64,000 nucleotides of DNA from SLRI01 sp964402505. Lineage in GTDB: Bacteria; Pseudomonadota; Alphaproteobacteria; Geminicoccales; Geminicoccaceae. The stretch lies in contig CAYOCP010000001.1 of assembly GCA_964402505.1 (NCBI GenBank), positions 248,001-312,000 of the forward strand, written 5' to 3'. Shown piece by piece: positions 21,136 to 29,461 of the stretch (its first letter is position 1; each line of letters starts with the position of its first letter). The notes below the pieces were generated by a model. The model made no database searches. It had not been told where the DNA came from and saw only the letters and a program-made list of their open reading frames with translations. Position numbers and translations under genes: made by a program.

Positions 21136-22290
21136 TCAGGCTTCGGCCCGGGTCAGGGCGAAGGCCCAGTCCAGCCAGGGGAGAAGCTGCTCGAGATCGG
21201 CGGTCTCGACCGTGGCCCCGCCCCAGAGACGAAGGCCCGGCGGGGCGTCGCGATAACCGGCGATGTCGAAGGCCACCGCCTCGTCCTCGAGCCGCCGGAC
21301 CATCGCCTTGACGAAGGCGTTCTGCTCGGCGGCGGGGCGGGCGGCGACAAGGGGATCGACGATCTTGAGGCAGATCGAGGTGGAGGAGCGGATGGCGGGG
21401 TCGGCGGCGAGGAACGCCGCCCAGGTCGAGTGCGCGACCCAGCGCTCGACGGCGGCGAGGTTGGCCTTCGACCGCGCGATCAGGCCTTCCAGCCCGCCCT
21501 CCCTCTCGGCCCACGCGAGCGCGTCGAGCACATCCTCGACTGCCAGCATGGAGGGGGTGTTGATGGTCTCGCCCCTAAAAAGCCCCTGCATCGGCTCGCC
21601 TTCCCTCGTCAGGCGGAAGAGCTTGGGCAGGGGCCGTGGCGGGGTCCAGCACCGCAGTCGCTCCAGGGCCCGCGGCGAGAGGGCGAGCATCCCGTGCTGC
21701 GCCTCGCCGCCCAGCACCTTCTGCCAGGACCAGGTGACCACGTCGAGCCGGTCCCAGGGCAGGTCCATGGCGAAGGCCGCCGAGGTCGCGTCGCAGAGCG
21801 TGAGGCCGCGCCGGTCAGGAGCAATCCAACGTCCGTCCGGCACGACCACGCCCGAGGTGGTGCCGTTCCAGGTGAAGACGATATCGCGGTCGGGCGAGGT
21901 GCCGAAGAGGTCGGGCAATGCGCCGTAATCCGCCTCGAAGCTGCGGAGATCCTCGAGGCGGAGCTCGCCCGCCACATCGGCGAGCCAGCCGGAACCGAAG
22001 CTCTCGAAGGCCACCACATCGACGCCTCTGGGCCCCAGAAGCGACCACATCGCCATCTCGAAGGCGCCCGTATCGGAACCCGGAACGATGGCCAGCCGAT
22101 AATCGTCGGGCATGCAAAGAAGGGCCCGGCTCCGGTCGATGACCGCCTCGAGCCTGGCCTTGGCCGCGGCCGAGCGATGCGAGCGGCCGACCGGGGCGGG
22201 GCGCAGCACGTCGGTCGACCAGCCGGGTCGCTTGGCGGTCGGGCCGGAGCCGAAGCAGGGATTGGCCGGGCGCGTCTGGGGACGCTGCAT
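21136..22290 (-). CDS. serC: Phosphoserine aminotransferase
   Basis: PLP-dependent aminotransferase that converts 3-phosphohydroxypyruvate and glutamate to phosphoserine, the second step of serine synthesis. It has 384 residues and belongs to the alphaproteobacterial/archaeal-type SerC group rather than the E. coli type. The N-terminus shows NPCFGSGPTAKRPGW; the PLP-binding lysine lies in TWSWQKVLGGEAQHGML; TINTPSMLAVED is the conserved C-terminal block. ATG 22290 was chosen because TTGGAGGGATC precedes it; the ATG six codons upstream has no such signal. It lies immediately upstream of serA in the same operon. Confidence 0.95.
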   Translation of the reverse strand: MQRPQTRPANPCFGSGPTAKRPGWSTDVLRPAPVGRSHRSAAAKARLEAVIDRSRALLCMPDDYRLAIVPGSDTGAFEMAMWSLLGPRGVDVVAFESFGSGWLADVAGELRLEDLRSFEADYGALPDLFGTSPDRDIVFTWNGTTSGVVVPDGRWIAPDRRGLTLCDATSAAFAMDLPWDRLDVVTWSWQKVLGGEAQHGMLALSPRALERLRCWTPPRPLPKLFRLTREGEPMQGLFRGETINTPSMLAVEDVLDALAWAEREGGLEGLIARSKANLAAVERWVAHSTWAAFLAADPAIRSSTSICLKIVDPLVAARPAAEQNAFVKAMVRRLEDEAVAFDIAGYRDAPPGLRLWGGATVETADLEQLLPWLDWAFALTRAEA

Positions 22291-22377
22291 GATCCCTCCA
22301 AGAGGCATTCGGGAATGAAGCGGCGCAGAAGCTAGAAGGGTTGACGCTGCGCTGCAACAAAGCAGTCGCCGCTCCGC

Positions 22378-23127
22378 TCAGCCCGAGGATCGGCAGTTCT
22401 CCGTCACCAGCCGCCCCGCGAGGGCGGCGATATCGGTCGCGGCCGGCGCCTGGGGCGAGCGGACGCAGAGCGGCATCTGCCGGCGGATCGCCTCGGGCAC
22501 GCGGCTGTCCCGCCGCACGGCACCGAGATAGCCCGGATCGAGATCGAGGAATCGCCGGCAGGCGCGGGCGAGTGCGGCATGCGCCGCCTGTCCCTCGCCG
22601 GCATCGGCCACCGCGTTGGCGACGAGGAAGGGCCGGGGTGCCGCACCACGCGTCAGCTTGAGAAGCGCATAGTTGTCGGTGAGCGACGTCGGCTCATTGC
22701 TGCCGACGAGGAGCAGCCGGCGGGCTCCGCGGATGAAGGCCGGCCCGATCCGCTCGAGCCCGCTCGGCAGGTCGACAAGCACCTCGTCGAAGGCCGCCGC
22801 CAGCAAGGTGAGCCGCTCGATCGCCGCCTCGAGATCCGCCCCGGCGAGGCCTTCGAGGCCCCGGCCGGTGCCGGCGCCGGTCAGGGTCGAGAGATTGCCG
22901 CCCCGATCCCGGATCAGCGCCGCCGGATCGAGGCCCAGGGCGATCGCCCGACCGAGGCCGATGGGCTCGTCGTAGCCGAGCTGCACGTCGATATTGGCGA
23001 GGCCGAGATCGGCATCGACCAGCAAAACGCGGCGGCCCCTGACCGCCAGCGCATGGGCGAGCGAGACCGCGAGGAAGGTCTTGCCGACCCCGCCCTTGCC
23101 GGAAGCCAGCACGGTGAGGCCGGTCAT
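22378..23127 (-). CDS. flhG: Flagellar number regulator FlhG (MinD-like ATPase)
   Basis: MinD/ParA-type ATPase that, with FlhF, sets the number and place of polar flagella. It has 249 residues. The deviant Walker A SGKGGVGKT is at about 9-17, the DADLGLANIDVQLG motif near 40, and DLPSGL is the switch II equivalent. The N-terminal FlhF-activating helix (DQAxxLR motif) of longer FlhG proteins is absent; the protein begins six residues before the P-loop region. Its start overlaps the flhF stop by 4 bases (ATGA), and it is the last gene of the fliF operon. Confidence 0.9.
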   Translation of the reverse strand: MTGLTVLASGKGGVGKTFLAVSLAHALAVRGRRVLLVDADLGLANIDVQLGYDEPIGLGRAIALGLDPAALIRDRGGNLSTLTGAGTGRGLEGLAGADLEAAIERLTLLAAAFDEVLVDLPSGLERIGPAFIRGARRLLLVGSNEPTSLTDNYALLKLTRGAAPRPFLVANAVADAGEGQAAHAALARACRRFLDLDPGYLGAVRRDSRVPEAIRRQMPLCVRSPQAPAATDIAALAGRLVTENCRSSG

Positions 23128-24059
23128 GCCCTGCCCTCCTTGACGAAAGAGGCGGCGCGATGGAGGAGCAGCTTCGCCAGATTGCCGGCGGTCAGCGGCT
23201 TGATGGGCTCGGCGACGAGCGGCGAGATGCCGGCTCCGGCGAGATCTAGGCCGGCTTCGGCCGCGCCGAGAAGAAGGCCGAGCCGACGCACCGTATCGAG
23301 CCGCGCCGCGAGAAAGCGGGACGCGCCGAGCGCGCGCCAGGCGAGCGCCTGATCGTGCGCTTCGAAGGCGCAGGTCTCGGCGGCGAAAACCGGCAGAAGC
23401 TCCGCCTGGAAACGGCGGGCGAGACTGGCCGCCGCAGCCAGCGAATCGGGCCGAAGGGGATGGGCGGCCTCGGTGTCGACCAGGAGCAGCCTTCCCTCAC
23501 CCGTCACTGCCGAAGGCTCGGGCAGCTCGTCGAGCCCGATCCCCATGGCGGCTAGCAGGGCCTCGAGCTGGGCCGTGCCGCCACGACGCGCGCGATCGGT
23601 GCTGGCGACCGTGACCGGCCGGCCGGCGAGCCGGGCGGCGGCCGCGAGCCGCGCCACCATGATCGTCTTGCCGGCACCCGGAGCACCCGCAAACACCACC
23701 GGCCGGTCGGGCAGACGGTTGATGGGTGAAAAGCGGAAACGGGCGGCGAGTGCGAAGGCGAGCACCTCCTCCGCATCCTTGGAGCCGCTCTCGCGGGCGG
23801 CGACGCAGAGCCCTTCGATCACTGCCGCATCGAGGCGATGGCCGCGCAGAACGAGCGCCAGCCGCTCGATCACCTCGAGCGAGGTGCCGGAGGTCAGGAT
23901 GGCGGCGAGATCGTCCTCGGCCGCCTCCCGGGCCGCGGTGAGGCGCACGACCCCGCCATCCTCCTCGGTCGCCAGGATCACCGCGTCCTCGCCCATCGCC
24001 CGGCGCAGCCGTGCCATGGCCTCCTGCACGCTCCGTCCCTCGAAGACCCGCAGGCGCAT
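23124..24059 (-). CDS. flhF: Flagellar biosynthesis GTPase-like protein FlhF (degenerate)
   Basis: SRP-family protein that recruits early flagellar components to the cell pole. It starts with the FlhF N-terminal fold (MRLRVFEGRSVQEAMARLRR), followed by a helical N domain and an NG-like domain with the P-loop GAPGAGKT near residue 125. At 311 residues it is shorter than typical FlhF (around 400). The G3 motif, normally DTAGR, reads DTEAAH; the G4 TKxD reads ARLD. GTP hydrolysis or base specificity may therefore be impaired. It is translationally coupled to flhG and begins 3 bases after the flhA stop. Confidence 0.88.
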   Translation of the reverse strand: MRLRVFEGRSVQEAMARLRRAMGEDAVILATEEDGGVVRLTAAREAAEDDLAAILTSGTSLEVIERLALVLRGHRLDAAVIEGLCVAARESGSKDAEEVLAFALAARFRFSPINRLPDRPVVFAGAPGAGKTIMVARLAAAARLAGRPVTVASTDRARRGGTAQLEALLAAMGIGLDELPEPSAVTGEGRLLLVDTEAAHPLRPDSLAAAASLARRFQAELLPVFAAETCAFEAHDQALAWRALGASRFLAARLDTVRRLGLLLGAAEAGLDLAGAGISPLVAEPIKPLTAGNLAKLLLHRAASFVKEGRA

Positions 24060-24062
24060 GGC

Positions 24063-26156
24063 TCAGACCTGCCCCAGCGTGCGCAGCCTGGCCTTGGGAT
24101 GGATCTCGTTCTGCGACAGGACCACGGTGGCCGGGCGGAAGCGCTCGACGATCGAGCGGACATAGGGGCGGATGGCGGGCGAGGTCACGAGCACGGGCAG
24201 CTCGCCGCGCATCGCCTGCGCCTCGAACGCATCCCGGACGGCGCGGATGAAGTCCTGGAGCTGGCTCGGTGACATGGCGAGCTGGCGCTCCTCGCCCTGG
24301 CCGACGAGGCTCTCGCCGAAGGCCTGCTCCCAGCCCGGAGAGAGCGTGAGCAGCGGCACGTAGCCGCCGGGCCCGGTGATCGAACCGGTGATCTGGCGTG
24401 CCAGTCGGGCGCGGACGTGCTCGATGATGAAGACCGCGTGCTGGGTGAACTGGACGGCCTCGCTGATCGCCTCGAGGATCAAGGCGAGGTCGCGGATCGA
24501 CACCCGCTCGGCCAGGAGGCCCTGCAGGACGCGCTGGATTCCGGCGGTCGAGATGCGCTGCGGCACCAGGTCGGCGAGCAGCTTCTGGTACTGCGGATCC
24601 AGCTCGGCCAGAAGCTTCTGCGTCTCGGCGAAGCTCAGCATCTCGGCGAGGTTGTCCTTGACGATCTCGGTCAGATGGGTGGTGACGACCGTCGCCGGAT
24701 CGACCACGGTCAGGCCCTTGAAGGTGGCCTCCTCGCGCAGCCCCTGGCCGATCCACATGGCGGCGAGCCCGAAGGTCGGCTCCAGGGTCTCCTCGCCCGG
24801 CAGCTCGATGGGCGCTCCCTGCGGATGCATGACGAGCAGCATGTTGGGTCGGATGTCGCCGCGCGCCGCCTCCATCTCCTTGACCTTGAGGACGTAGGTG
24901 TTGGCCGGCAACTGGATGTTGTCCTGGATGCGCACCGACGGCATGACGAAGCCGAGCTCGCCGGCGAGCTGGCGACGCAGGGCCTTGATCTGCTCGGTGA
25001 GCCGGCCGGCGCCGCCCTCGCTGATCAGCGGCAGGAGGCCGTAGCCCAGCTCGAGCCGGATGGGATCGATCTGCAAAGCCGTGGCGATCGGCTCCTCCAC
25101 GGCCTGGACCGGTGTCGCCTCGGGTCGGTCAAGCAGCGCCGCCTCGGCTAGGGCACTCGCCCTCGACGACCGCCAGGCGAGCCAGCCGGCACCACCGCCG
25201 ATGACGACGAAGGGCAGGACCGGCAGGCCCGGCAGGATGGCGAGGGCGAACATCAGCCCGCTGGTGACGCCGAGCGATTTGGGAAAGGCACCCATCTGCG
25301 TGAGCAGCGCCTTGTCGGCGCGTCCGCTGACACCCGCCTTTGAGACCAGAAGCCCAGCCGCGGTCGAGACGATGAGGGCCGGGATTTGCGAGACCAGGCC
25401 ATCGCCGACGGTCAGGATGGTGTAGCTCTCGGCCGCCTCGCCGAAGCTGATGCCCATCTGGCCGACGCCGATGACGAGACCGGCCAGAAGATTGATGAAG
25501 GTGATCAGAAGCCCGGCGATGGCGTCGCCGCGGACGAACTTCGCGGCACCGTCCATGGCCCCGAAGAAGGCGCTCTCCTCCTCCAGCTCCTTGCGGCGCG
25601 CACGGGCGGCGGCCTCGTCGATCAGCCCGGCCGAAAGATCGGCGTCGATCGCCATCTGCTTGCCCGGCATGGCGTCGAGGGAGAAGCGGGCGGCAACCTC
25701 GGCGATGCGGCCGGAGCCCTTGGTGATGACGACGAAGTTCACGATCACGAGGATGGCGAAGACGATGATGCCGATGACGTAGTTGCCCGACATGATGAAG
25801 CCGCCGAAGGCCTCGATCACGCCGCCCGCAGCATCCGGGCCCTCGTGGCCATTGGCGAGGATCAGCCGGGTCGAGGCGAGGTTCAGGGACAGCCGGAGCA
25901 TGGTCGCGATCAGGAGCACGGTCGGAAAGGCGCTGAAATCGAGCGGCTTCTCGATGAAGAGCGAGGTCAGGAGAACGAGGACCGAGAACATGATCGAGAC
26001 GGCGAGCAGCAGGTCCAGAAGGACCGGCGGCAGGGGCAGGATGAGCACGACGAGGATGGCGATGACGCCGAGCGCCATCAGGACATCGCTCTGGCGCAGC
26101 GCCTGCCAGAGCACGGGCACCACGCGATCCGTGGTGGCTCTCAGCTGAATGGCCAT
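24063..26156 (-). CDS. flhA: Flagellar export apparatus protein FlhA
   Basis: Major inner-membrane protein of the flagellar type III export gate; its cytoplasmic ring docks chaperone-substrate complexes. It has 697 residues, the usual size. The first ~310 residues contain about eight transmembrane segments and the FHIPEP signature region (ATMLRLSLNLASTRLIL, then VITKGSGRIAEVAARFSLDAMPGKQMAID). A linker and the cytoplasmic domain (QDNIQLPANTYVLKVKEMEA, ending VVLSQNEIHPK) follow. ATG 26156 was chosen because AAGAGGA precedes it; the ATG at 26213 would overlap flbD. It is in the fliF operon, 22 bases after flbD. Confidence 0.97.
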   Translation of the reverse strand: MAIQLRATTDRVVPVLWQALRQSDVLMALGVIAILVVLILPLPPVLLDLLLAVSIMFSVLVLLTSLFIEKPLDFSAFPTVLLIATMLRLSLNLASTRLILANGHEGPDAAGGVIEAFGGFIMSGNYVIGIIVFAILVIVNFVVITKGSGRIAEVAARFSLDAMPGKQMAIDADLSAGLIDEAAARARRKELEEESAFFGAMDGAAKFVRGDAIAGLLITFINLLAGLVIGVGQMGISFGEAAESYTILTVGDGLVSQIPALIVSTAAGLLVSKAGVSGRADKALLTQMGAFPKSLGVTSGLMFALAILPGLPVLPFVVIGGGAGWLAWRSSRASALAEAALLDRPEATPVQAVEEPIATALQIDPIRLELGYGLLPLISEGGAGRLTEQIKALRRQLAGELGFVMPSVRIQDNIQLPANTYVLKVKEMEAARGDIRPNMLLVMHPQGAPIELPGEETLEPTFGLAAMWIGQGLREEATFKGLTVVDPATVVTTHLTEIVKDNLAEMLSFAETQKLLAELDPQYQKLLADLVPQRISTAGIQRVLQGLLAERVSIRDLALILEAISEAVQFTQHAVFIIEHVRARLARQITGSITGPGGYVPLLTLSPGWEQAFGESLVGQGEERQLAMSPSQLQDFIRAVRDAFEAQAMRGELPVLVTSPAIRPYVRSIVERFRPATVVLSQNEIHPKARLRTLGQV

Positions 26157-26178
26157 CGCCGGTCCTCTTCCCTCGCCT

Positions 26179-27540
26179 TCAGCCGGCTTCGCCGGCGGGT
26201 GCCGGAACGGCAAGACCGGCTTCGCCGTACTGCCTGAGCTTGTTGCGCAGGGTGCGGATAGAGATGCCGAGAATGGTGGCGGCGTGCGTCCGGTTGCCGA
26301 AGGTGTTGCCGAGGGTTTCGAGGATCAGGTCCCGCTCGACCTCGGCGAGGCTGCGGCCTGCCGCGGGTGCCGCCGACGGGTGGCCGGCACCGGAACCCGG
26401 TGCCGCCGGCGGTGGCGCTCGCCCGTCCAGCACGATCTCGCCCGGGCCGATGCGTCCGTCCCGGCTGAGCAGGACGGCCCGGTGCAGGCAATTCTCGAGC
26501 TCGCGCGCGTTGCCGCGCCAGTGATGCGCCTTGAGCCGGGCCAGCGCGATCGCGTCGATATCGGGAACCGGCCGGCCATTGGCGGTGGCGTGCTTTGTCG
26601 CGAAGTGGCGGGCCAGCGCCTCGATGTCGCCTGGCCGCTCGCGCAGGGGCGGTAGATGCAGGGTCAGCACATTGAGGCGAAAGTAGAGGTCGTCGCGGAA
26701 CACACCGGCGGCGACCGCCTGCTCCATGTCGCGGTTGCTGGTCGCGATCAGGCGAATGTCGACCTTCACAGGCTTGCTGCCGCCGAGCCGGTCGATCTCC
26801 CGCTCCTGGATGGCGCGCAGGAGCTTGGCCTGCAGGCGGGGGTCCATCTCGGTCACCTCGTCGAGCAGGAGCGTGCCGCCGCTCGCCTCCTCGAACTTGC
26901 CGATCCGCCGGGCGACGGCACCGCTGAACGCCCCCTTCTCATGGCCGAAGAGCTCGGATTCGAGGAGCTGCTCCGGAATCGCCGCGCAGTTGACCGAGAT
27001 GAAGGGCCCGCCGCTCCGCCGGCTTCGGGCGTGCAGCAGGCGGGCCACCATCTCCTTGCCGGTGCCGCTCTCGCCGGTGATCATGACGCTCGCGTCGGCC
27101 AAGGCGAACTGATGCGCGAGCTCGAGCACGCGCTGCATCGCGGGATCGGCTGAAACCAGCTCCCGCACCGGGCTCGCGGCGGCGGCGAGCAGGGCCGCGA
27201 TCAGCTCGGCCTCGGGCGGGAGGGGCAGGAACTCGCGGGCACCGGCACGGATCGCCGCCACCGCCGCCACCGGATCGGCGTCGATTCCGTAGGCCACGAC
27301 CGGCAGATGGAAGCGTTCGCCGCGCAGGGCCTGGATGAGGCGGCCGACATCGGCGTCGAGATCGACGAGCACGAGATCGGCCCCCTGGCCGGCGCGCAGC
27401 AGCGCCAGGGCCGCGGCGCGGTCGGGTGCTCGCCGGATCTCGGCGCCGCTCGCCGCCGCCATTCCAACCGCCTTGGCGACCTCGTGCCCGTCCGGACCGA
27501 TAACCAGAAGGCGTGTCCCCAATTCCGCTTCTCCGTCCAT
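26179..27540 (-). CDS. flbD: Sigma-54-dependent flagellar activator FlbD
   Basis: Activator of late flagellar sigma-54 promoters, and in Caulobacter also a repressor of fliF. It has 453 residues. An N-terminal receiver-like domain (1-120) lacks the usual acidic pair (it reads LLVIGPDG), as in Caulobacter FlbD. The AAA+ domain carries Walker A GESGTGKE, the sigma-54 contact loop GAFSGA (usually GAFTGA), Walker B TLLLDE, and the arginine-finger region. The C-terminal Fis-type HTH includes GNRTHAATILGISIRTLRN, near-identical to my recollection of Caulobacter FlbD. Its likely target, a perfect -24/-12 promoter, lies at 36070-36087. It is located between motA and flhA. Confidence 0.95.
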   Translation of the reverse strand: MDGEAELGTRLLVIGPDGHEVAKAVGMAAASGAEIRRAPDRAAALALLRAGQGADLVLVDLDADVGRLIQALRGERFHLPVVAYGIDADPVAAVAAIRAGAREFLPLPPEAELIAALLAAAASPVRELVSADPAMQRVLELAHQFALADASVMITGESGTGKEMVARLLHARSRRSGGPFISVNCAAIPEQLLESELFGHEKGAFSGAVARRIGKFEEASGGTLLLDEVTEMDPRLQAKLLRAIQEREIDRLGGSKPVKVDIRLIATSNRDMEQAVAAGVFRDDLYFRLNVLTLHLPPLRERPGDIEALARHFATKHATANGRPVPDIDAIALARLKAHHWRGNARELENCLHRAVLLSRDGRIGPGEIVLDGRAPPPAAPGSGAGHPSAAPAAGRSLAEVERDLILETLGNTFGNRTHAATILGISIRTLRNKLRQYGEAGLAVPAPAGEAG

Positions 27541-27554
27541 GCTCCGGCCCTCCC

Positions 27555-28382
27555 TCAGTCGAAGCGCCGCAGGCGCTCGTCGGGGGCCAGAAGTCCGTTG
27601 AGGGCCGCCTCGAGCCGCCTCGGGTTGTCCCGGTCGGCGATGGCGAGGGCGGCGACGAGCTGGAGCTCGGCTCCGGCGAGCTCGGCCTCGAAGCGGCGCT
27701 GCAGCTTCTCGGCAAGCGGGGTGAAGAGCGCATGCGCGAGAAGGGCGCCGTAGAGCGTGGTCAGAAGCGCCACCGCCATCGCCGGACCGATCTCCCCCGG
27801 GTCGTCGAGATGACCGAGCATCTGCACGAGCCCGATCAGCGTGCCGATCAGCCCCATGGCGGGCGCCACCTCGGCGGCTCGGCGCAAGATGCCGACCGTG
27901 CTGCGCTGGCGCTCGAGCAGAGCACCGATCTCGCGGCGAAGCGTGCGCTCGATCGCATCCCGATCGGCCCCCTCGAGCAGAAGCACGAGGCCGCGATGGA
28001 GGAAGGCATGGCGTATCAGCCCGTCGATGCGGCGCTCGAGCCCGGGCAACGTCTCCTGCCGGGCCGCCTCCGCCAGGGTGAGCGCGTCATTGGCGACCGT
28101 CGGCAGCGGGCAGGGCGGCGTCAGCGAGAGCGCCGCACCAACCACCTTCGGCAGCCGCGCGAACTCGGCGAGCGAGAAGCTCGCGAAGGTCACGGCAAGC
28201 GTGCCGCCGATCACGATCAGCACCGAGGGCAGATCGACGAAGCGGGCCGGCGCCGCGCCGCTGCCGATGGCGAGGCCGATCACGGCGAAGGCGGCGACGA
28301 GGCCGAGGGCGCCGGCCGGATCGAGGCGCTCCAGGATGCCGGCCGGCATGCGTCGCCTCGACCGGGAGGCCGATCGCCGCAT
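27555..28382 (-). CDS. motA: MotA/PomA-type flagellar stator protein
   Basis: Inner-membrane stator subunit of the MotA/TolQ/ExbB superfamily, 275 residues. There are two N-terminal membrane segments (DPAGALGLVAAFAVIGLAIG and LPSVLIVIGGTLAVTFASF), a large cytoplasmic region, and two C-terminal segments with the signature EVAPAMGLIGTLIGLVQML and the proline-containing IGPAMAVALLTTLYGAL. The layout matches the PomA/MotA type. Its start overlaps the fliN stop by one base (TGATG), so it is translationally coupled within the fliF operon. No MotB partner is visible in the window. It could be an alternative stator. Confidence 0.88.
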   Translation of the reverse strand: MRRSASRSRRRMPAGILERLDPAGALGLVAAFAVIGLAIGSGAAPARFVDLPSVLIVIGGTLAVTFASFSLAEFARLPKVVGAALSLTPPCPLPTVANDALTLAEAARQETLPGLERRIDGLIRHAFLHRGLVLLLEGADRDAIERTLRREIGALLERQRSTVGILRRAAEVAPAMGLIGTLIGLVQMLGHLDDPGEIGPAMAVALLTTLYGALLAHALFTPLAEKLQRRFEAELAGAELQLVAALAIADRDNPRRLEAALNGLLAPDERLRRFD

Positions 28383-28714
28383 CAGCTGTCGCTCTTGATG
28401 ATCTCGGTCATGGTGATGCCGAGGTGATCGTCGACGATCAGCACCTCGCCACGCGCCACGAGACGGTTGTTGACGTAGACGTCGATCGGCTCGCCGACCT
28501 TCCGGTCGAGCTCGACCACAGCACCGCGCCCGAGGCGCAGCAACTGGTTGACCGGCATCGAGGTCTTGCCGAGCACGGCGGCGAGCTGGACCGGGATGTC
28601 GTAGATGGCGTTCAGCCGGTCGCCGGCGGGCAGAGGCGCCGGCATACCCGCCGGCTCCGTCGCGGTCTCGGCCGCATTCGGGGCGGGATCGGCGGATCGA
28701 TGGTCGCTCGGCAT
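28382..28714 (-). CDS. fliN: Flagellar motor switch protein FliN
   Basis: C-ring protein with FliG and FliM that sets rotation direction and serves as a docking site for the export ATPase complex. It has 110 residues: a disordered Pro/Ala-rich N-terminus (1-30) and then the SpoA domain. Family landmarks are YDIPVQLAAVLGKTSMPVNQL, LGRGAVVELDRKVGEPIDVYVN and RGEVLIVDDHLGITMTEI. It lies 3 bases downstream of fliH and overlaps motA by one base. FliM is not in the window. Confidence 0.95.
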   Translation of the reverse strand: MPSDHRSADPAPNAAETATEPAGMPAPLPAGDRLNAIYDIPVQLAAVLGKTSMPVNQLLRLGRGAVVELDRKVGEPIDVYVNNRLVARGEVLIVDDHLGITMTEIIKSDS

Positions 28715-28717
28715 GTC

Positions 28718-29461
28718 TCATGCGTTCCTTGCGCTCGTGGGTGCGAAGATGGCGGGGTTGCCGTCGTCGTCGACGGCGAGACCATCGAGGATGGCCGCGG
28801 CACGGCTCCGGAGGTCCGAGGCCGACCATTCGGCGTGGCCGTCCGGCCAGACCAGCCGCGCCTCGCCCAATGCCAGGCCGGATGCCGGCTCGATCGAGAT
28901 CCGGCCGGGCCGAAGCGGCACCGCACCCGGCTGCCCGATGGCGGCGGCGAGCGGATCGACCATCTCGGCCGAAACTTCGACGGTCAGCGGGAGCAGCGGG
29001 TCGAGCCGGCCCAGGCACTCGTCGGCGAGGCTTTCGGTGAGCCGCGCGGCGAGGCGGGCGGGCGAGGTGACGCCGAGCGCCTCGACCGCGGCGGCCGCCA
29101 GCTGCGCCGCCATCCGGCGCAGCTCGGCCAGTCGGGCCTCGAACGCCGCATCGAGCGCACCGACCGCGGCGGCGATCGATTCCAGCGCCGATGCCGTGCG
29201 TCCCTCGATGGCGAGTGTCATCTCCTGACGCTCGGCATGACGGGCAGCACGGTCGACCGAGGCGCAGATCCGGGCGAGCTCGATCTCGTCGAAGAAAAGC
29301 TCGTCCGACGGGCCGGGCTCGCCCTCCAGGACGTCGGACGCCGCGGCCACTTCTGATGGCGAAGCCGGAAAGCCGATGACCGGCCAGGCGGGTGCGCCAC
29401 CGGTCGACGCGGGCGCCCGACGCCCGGCGACGAAAACCAGGGGATGGATGCGCTCGACCAT
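28718..29461 (-). CDS. fliH: Flagellar assembly protein FliH (FlbE-like)
   Basis: Probable FliH, which holds the FliI ATPase and links it to FliN at the C-ring. It has 247 residues. The sequence is weakly conserved: an N-terminal segment, a long Ala/Glu-rich helical region (about 65-130) suited to a coiled coil, and a C-terminal domain with SLADECLGRLDPLLPL and the FliH/YscL-like GRISIEP. The assignment rests on these plus synteny: Caulobacter has fliF-fliG-flbE(fliH)-fliN-flbD in the same order. The start overlaps the fliG stop by one base (TGATG). There is no signal peptide. Confidence 0.8.
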   Translation of the reverse strand: MVERIHPLVFVAGRRAPASTGGAPAWPVIGFPASPSEVAAASDVLEGEPGPSDELFFDEIELARICASVDRAARHAERQEMTLAIEGRTASALESIAAAVGALDAAFEARLAELRRMAAQLAAAAVEALGVTSPARLAARLTESLADECLGRLDPLLPLTVEVSAEMVDPLAAAIGQPGAVPLRPGRISIEPASGLALGEARLVWPDGHAEWSASDLRSRAAAILDGLAVDDDGNPAIFAPTSARNA

